From Viscum album (Eukaryota > Streptophyta > Magnoliopsida > Santalales > Viscaceae), in NCBI GenBank assembly GCA_963277665.1, contig OY728142.1:14336001-14400000 (forward strand): a stretch of 64,000 nt of DNA, written 5' to 3'. The notes beneath the pieces were generated by a model. That model saw only the letters and a program-made list of their open reading frames with translations. It had not been told where the DNA came from and did no database searches. The position numbers and the translations under genes are program-made. This document shows, piece by piece, positions 60,334 to 64,000 of this stretch (positions within the stretch are counted from its first letter, which is position 1; every line of letters begins with the position of its first letter).

Positions 60334-61320
60334 GGGGAGATTGAAGTTATGTAATTTTAGAAGAATTTAAGAAGAATAAAATGAGGATGATCCTATTGAA
60401 ATATACCTAAATATATATTCGGTCAAGTTCTTAAAAGGATAATAAATAATTAAGTGTATTATAGGAATATCCTTTGAGTTGAAAAATCGTGAAAAGTGTT
60501 TTCATGAGAGATTTTCTTGAGATGTGCATGGAATATCATGGTAACCAAAATATGAGTATATTATTATTATGATTTTTGGATAGAATTAAAAATTTATACA
60601 TGCATACCATTAATGGACCTTGAAAATGAAAGGTATATTAAATACATACACATGAAAAATTTAGAAGAGAGTGAGGAGTTATGCATGGAATTTTCTTGCA
60701 TGAATCTTTTTATATATTTCCATTTACAGAAAATTAAAGTGAATTTTATGAAAATAGTTCCTACACCTAGAAAAAATTATAATACACTCTCAAAAAAATG
60801 GTAGATAGGGTTGTTGTGGGTATGAGGAGAAGAAATAATTAATATGAGATTGAGGAGAGTTTTTTCTTGAAGTGTGAGGGAGAAGGGGAGGAGGAGGAGG
60901 AGGAGGAAGTAACTAAAACTTTTAGTGAATAATAAGGAAAATTTTACAATATTTTCAATCTTATAATCTCATAGGTATTAAATTTTAAGGAATAATAGGA
61001 ACCAAACATCATTCTGAGGTCAATTTGAGTGAGAAGATCTAGTGTTGACTAAGACAACTAGATAAACATATTCTATAGAAGCTAGTGAAACTGATCTTTA
61101 ATTATGAACCAAGTTGCATGTAGTATATCATGAATACCTAGAAACATTAAAATATCATGTACCAAGTTAGAGTAGATTGGTTCATATGGGTGTAGTTTCA
61201 TAATTTTAAGACTGGTGATCAACTTATAAGAAGACGTAAAATGAAACAATTATATATATATAGTGGGATTCCATATATCATGTGAAACTCAAGGTATATA
61301 AATATATATCAGTGTGAAAC
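60334..61320 (+). other. possible polypurine tract and LTR start, then AT-rich sequence
   Basis: GGGGAGATTGAAGTTAT at 60,334 fits a Copia-type tract followed by an LTR beginning TGAAG, as at 20,777. No matching 5' LTR is in the window, so this is tentative. A (GGA)n microsatellite lies at 60,887-60,909. The open frame at 60,613-60,804 (63 codons) is unrecognised. Confidence 0.3.
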
Positions 61321-62172
61321 TATAAAGACCCAAGATTTGACATTTAATGCTTTAGAATATTTTTTAGAATATTTTTGAATCCAGGTGTCAAGTCAGTATA
61401 GGAATTCAGGGCATAGAGAACCTTGACATAGTGATTTTAAAAATATTAAATTTATTTTATCATGCATGCATAGATTCACATGAAAAATATGAATAACTCT
61501 CAAATGGAGTATTAGATCAGATTTTTAATATTGTTGTTGAGTTCATAGCATCATGTTTACCCTATCCATGACATAAAGTTGTTCACACTGGGAGTTTTGG
61601 TCAGAGGCGTGTTGATGGGGTGTTAAGTGGTGGATTAATTGATTAAGTGAAAGTTTAATTAATTAATTAAAACCTAAAAATAATCCCCCTCCCCTCCCTA
61701 AAATTGGTTCTAATGACACAAGGGAGAGTTACACCTATCCTTATCCTCTTCTCCCTTTAGAGACGATGAAAATGGATCCAAATCAACACAATGAGGTGCT
61801 GCCAATCTCCATTTCTGAAGAAGATCATTATCAGATCGAGAAGTAAAATGATCTGGGAATCGTTCTTCAATTGAAGATTCTTTATTTCACCCTATAGTTT
61901 GGAAGTTTTTATTTTTAGTCCTTATCCCATTTGTTATTATTTGTTCTAAGGTTCTAGATCCCAATCACAATTTCTTATGATCCCTACTAGGTAGATATAT
62001 GGGTTTTGGGTTAAATCAGGGTGAATCAGGCGTTTTTTCAATTGATTCCCTAATATAATTACCATATACATGGAATTTAGTCTAGTTAAACATGTCATGT
62101 AGCCCTTCCTATTTAGGGAAGATGAACTTTGGTGACTATGCGGCGTGTATTGAGGTTCCATTCCATGTAGTG
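61321..62172 (+). repeat. LTR fragment of the Tekay/Del-like family, interrupted
   Basis: It starts TATAAAGACCCAAGATTTGAC and aligns with 4,342-4,850: the AAATGGAGT...AGATCAGA block is ~180 bp in on both, and GTTTACCC follows at a similar spacing. No polypurine tract precedes it, so it is more likely a 5' or solo LTR. The next LTR cuts it at 62,173. The open frame 61,946-62,185 (minus) is spurious. Confidence 0.55.
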
Positions 62173-63396
62173 TGTAATGACCCAAACTTTTTGAATGATA
62201 TTTGTTTTCTGAAAATGTGTGTTATATTATTTTATACACAATAAAGCTATATATCTTTAATAATTAAGTGAGTATAAATTAAAATGTAACCATCAAGTTT
62301 TAACCATTATATTACCATTATTCAAATATGACCATTGGTCAAATATGACCATTGGTCAATATGACCATTGGAAACTATACTCTTAATAATAATTTTAACA
62401 TTATAATTATTATTTATAATAAGAAATGACGAAGGAAAATTAATGTAGAAAGAAGAGTCGATGGCCTCATCCAGTAGATTCATGTCGTAAAAATCCCATT
62501 TATCAAATATTGGGAAGGAGTAAGAATCATTGGGCTTTACTCTGGACCAATCCCAAGTCGAGGTTGAATATGTTAATCTTTAATGAAATTTCTTATGGGA
62601 TAAGTTCAAGTTAGTAAAGATTACCACTCGGGTGATGTTATCCGAGCCACCCCAAGAGTCTATCACCATCGCACACATTACCATTAGGTTGTATGAGGGT
62701 TTTATAAGGGGTTATGTTTCAATGCCCAAGTTACTTAAAATTTAATTCCTTTATTTAAATAAAAAAAATCATTATTTTCGTTTTAATAATTGTTTTGCTT
62801 AAAAATTAAGAAGGAATTTGATAGATTGATTTTTCAGGAAAAAATGTACTTTTCATAAATATATAAATTATTATATTAAACTAAGTTTTTGTGAATAATT
62901 TTTATTATAATTAAGTACTGTTATAAAAACACTCCTTTTTATTTATAAATGATAAAATAATTTTATGTCAAAATTTTTACTATGCATTCACTATGCATTT
63001 TCTTTCTGCTATTATTTTTAATAAATAAGTATTTTTATAGTTAAAAGTTAAATTTCTCATATTTAGATATTTATTATGAAAAAATATATGTCATTTTTTA
63101 ATTTAGAATATTGATATTAGGTTAGAGTGAATTTATGACAATTTTATAAAATACCTTAGTTTTTTTTAATAGTGAAAATACAGTTTGTGTTTTTCGGTGT
63201 ATTTAATGACATCATAACTATGTCATAATGATGTAATAAGTAATTTAAAAGGATATTATACTATTTTGGATTAAAATATTATAATATTTTTCCCTCGTTT
63301 CCAATACCATGATCAAATACCATGGACAAACCTAGGGTTTTTCAAATAATACTAACAAGGTGTCCAAGGAAATTAATAAAAAAACATCACTTTTTC

Positions 63397-63404
63397 TATA
63401 AATA
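63397..63404 (+). promoter_or_regulatory. TATA box of third LTR
   Basis: TATAAATA followed by a pyrimidine-rich leader (ACCACCCATTTCTTCC). Confidence 0.6.
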
Positions 63405-63539
63405 ACCACCCATTTCTTCCATTAATTTAATTTAAAATTCATAATCCTTAATTATATGATATTATTACCTCCCAATAAGTCCTCCCAAGTTGTGCTCAAT
63501 CCCCCAATGTCTCAATCCTCAAGTTTTAGAAGTCACTCT

Positions 63540-63550
63540 TCAAGGTAAGG
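63540..63550 (+). other. candidate splice donor of third LTR
   Basis: TTCAAG|GTAAGG with exon end at 63,544, a near-perfect plant donor. It follows CACTCTTCAAG, comparable to CACTTCAAAGAAGAG in element 1. Confidence 0.5.
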
Positions 63551-64000
63551 GAATTCTCAACTTCTCTCTTAATTTCAAGTTTCCTTTTTATGTGGTATGT
63601 ATTCCAAATTTCCATACCATGTTTTTATTTACATTTTATTTTATCAATTTATTTTATTAATATTATTTTATTAATTTTATACTCTTTTCCCATTTATCTT
63701 TAATGTTTTCTAAAACCATGTTTTATACCCATTATGCTGTAGAATTTTCTTCTCAAAATTTCTCTCTTTTTCTCAAGAAATTATTTAATTTTATTTTGAT
63801 AATAACCAAACCTCTTTATTCTATAGGGGTATTCAAAAATATATCAAAATGATCTATTTTATTTTGGTATTAACATACATTAAACCCTTCTTTATTTTCT
63901 ATGGGTTTAAAATGACATAAAGATCTTGTTTTTAAAGCACTTTTTAAAACACTATGATTTTGATATAAAACTTGTTTCTTTTAATATTCATGGGATATTT

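Larger units (their letters stand above)
62173..64000 (+). repeat. LTR start of a third gag-only-like lineage, runs off the window
   Basis: It begins TGTAATGACCCAAAC. TATAAATA lies ~1,225 bp in and a CAAG|GTAAGG donor follows about 145 bp later, mirroring TATA-to-donor order in the other two lineages, though the promoter lies nearer to the LTR start than their ~1.8 kb. A decayed triple of ATATGACCATTGGTC occurs at 62,325-62,370. Any stem-loop modules would lie beyond the window. Confidence 0.5.

Overview
This window reads as heterochromatin-like repeat DNA from a land plant with a large, retrotransposon-rich nuclear genome. I base this on Ty3/gypsy elements of two plant lineages (Tekay/Del-like and Tat-like), long-LTR Copia-like DNA, initiator-tRNA-Met type primer sites, an antisense plant-mobile-domain (PMD) frame, strong A+T richness and decay by stop codons. 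I see no host gene, rRNA gene, functional tRNA gene or CRISPR array. I cannot name the species.

The layout is a nest of elements. The oldest layer is a giant Tat-like gypsy element on the + strand, running from about 7.1 to about 47.7 kb once the insertions are removed. It holds a decayed pol (7.1-11.34 kb), a long spacer of tandem repeats (35, ~142, 54 and ~32 bp units) and an antisense PMD pseudogene (43.6 to 41.0 kb). Three elements sit in it: a Tekay/Del-like gypsy element (window start to ~7,094) that interrupts the Tat protease; a Copia-like element with 3.6-kb LTRs (13,828-24,433, perfect TCATT duplication); and a gag-only element with 4.2-kb LTRs (26,476-37,059, TGTTC/TGTTT duplication). 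Right of ~47.69 kb lies a second, older member of the gag-only family (to 57,446) whose 5' LTR has lost its first ~2 kb. Then come AT-rich retroelement debris, the first ~850 bp of another LTR like that of the Tekay/Del-like element (61,321), and the start of a third LTR related to the gag-only family (62,173 to the end).

The gag-only family is the most interesting part. Its members have LTRs above 4 kb, only about 2 kb of internal DNA, a short Gag-like frame with CCHC zinc knuckles and no recognisable pol. Each complete LTR carries a TATA box, a consensus splice donor and, further down, three copies of a 45-nt stem-loop module spaced ~187 bp apart. Paired positions in the modules change together between copies. 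A splice acceptor sits 3 nt before the gag ATG, so the modules would lie in an intron, kept in full-length genomic RNA and lost from gag mRNA. That is the layout expected of a packaging or dimerisation signal, but function is inferred, not shown.

Relative age, judged by eye from LTR similarity: the 26.5-37.1 kb element is youngest (LTRs ~95% alike in the stretch I compared). The Copia-like and second gag-only elements are clearly older, and the Tat layer is oldest by nesting.
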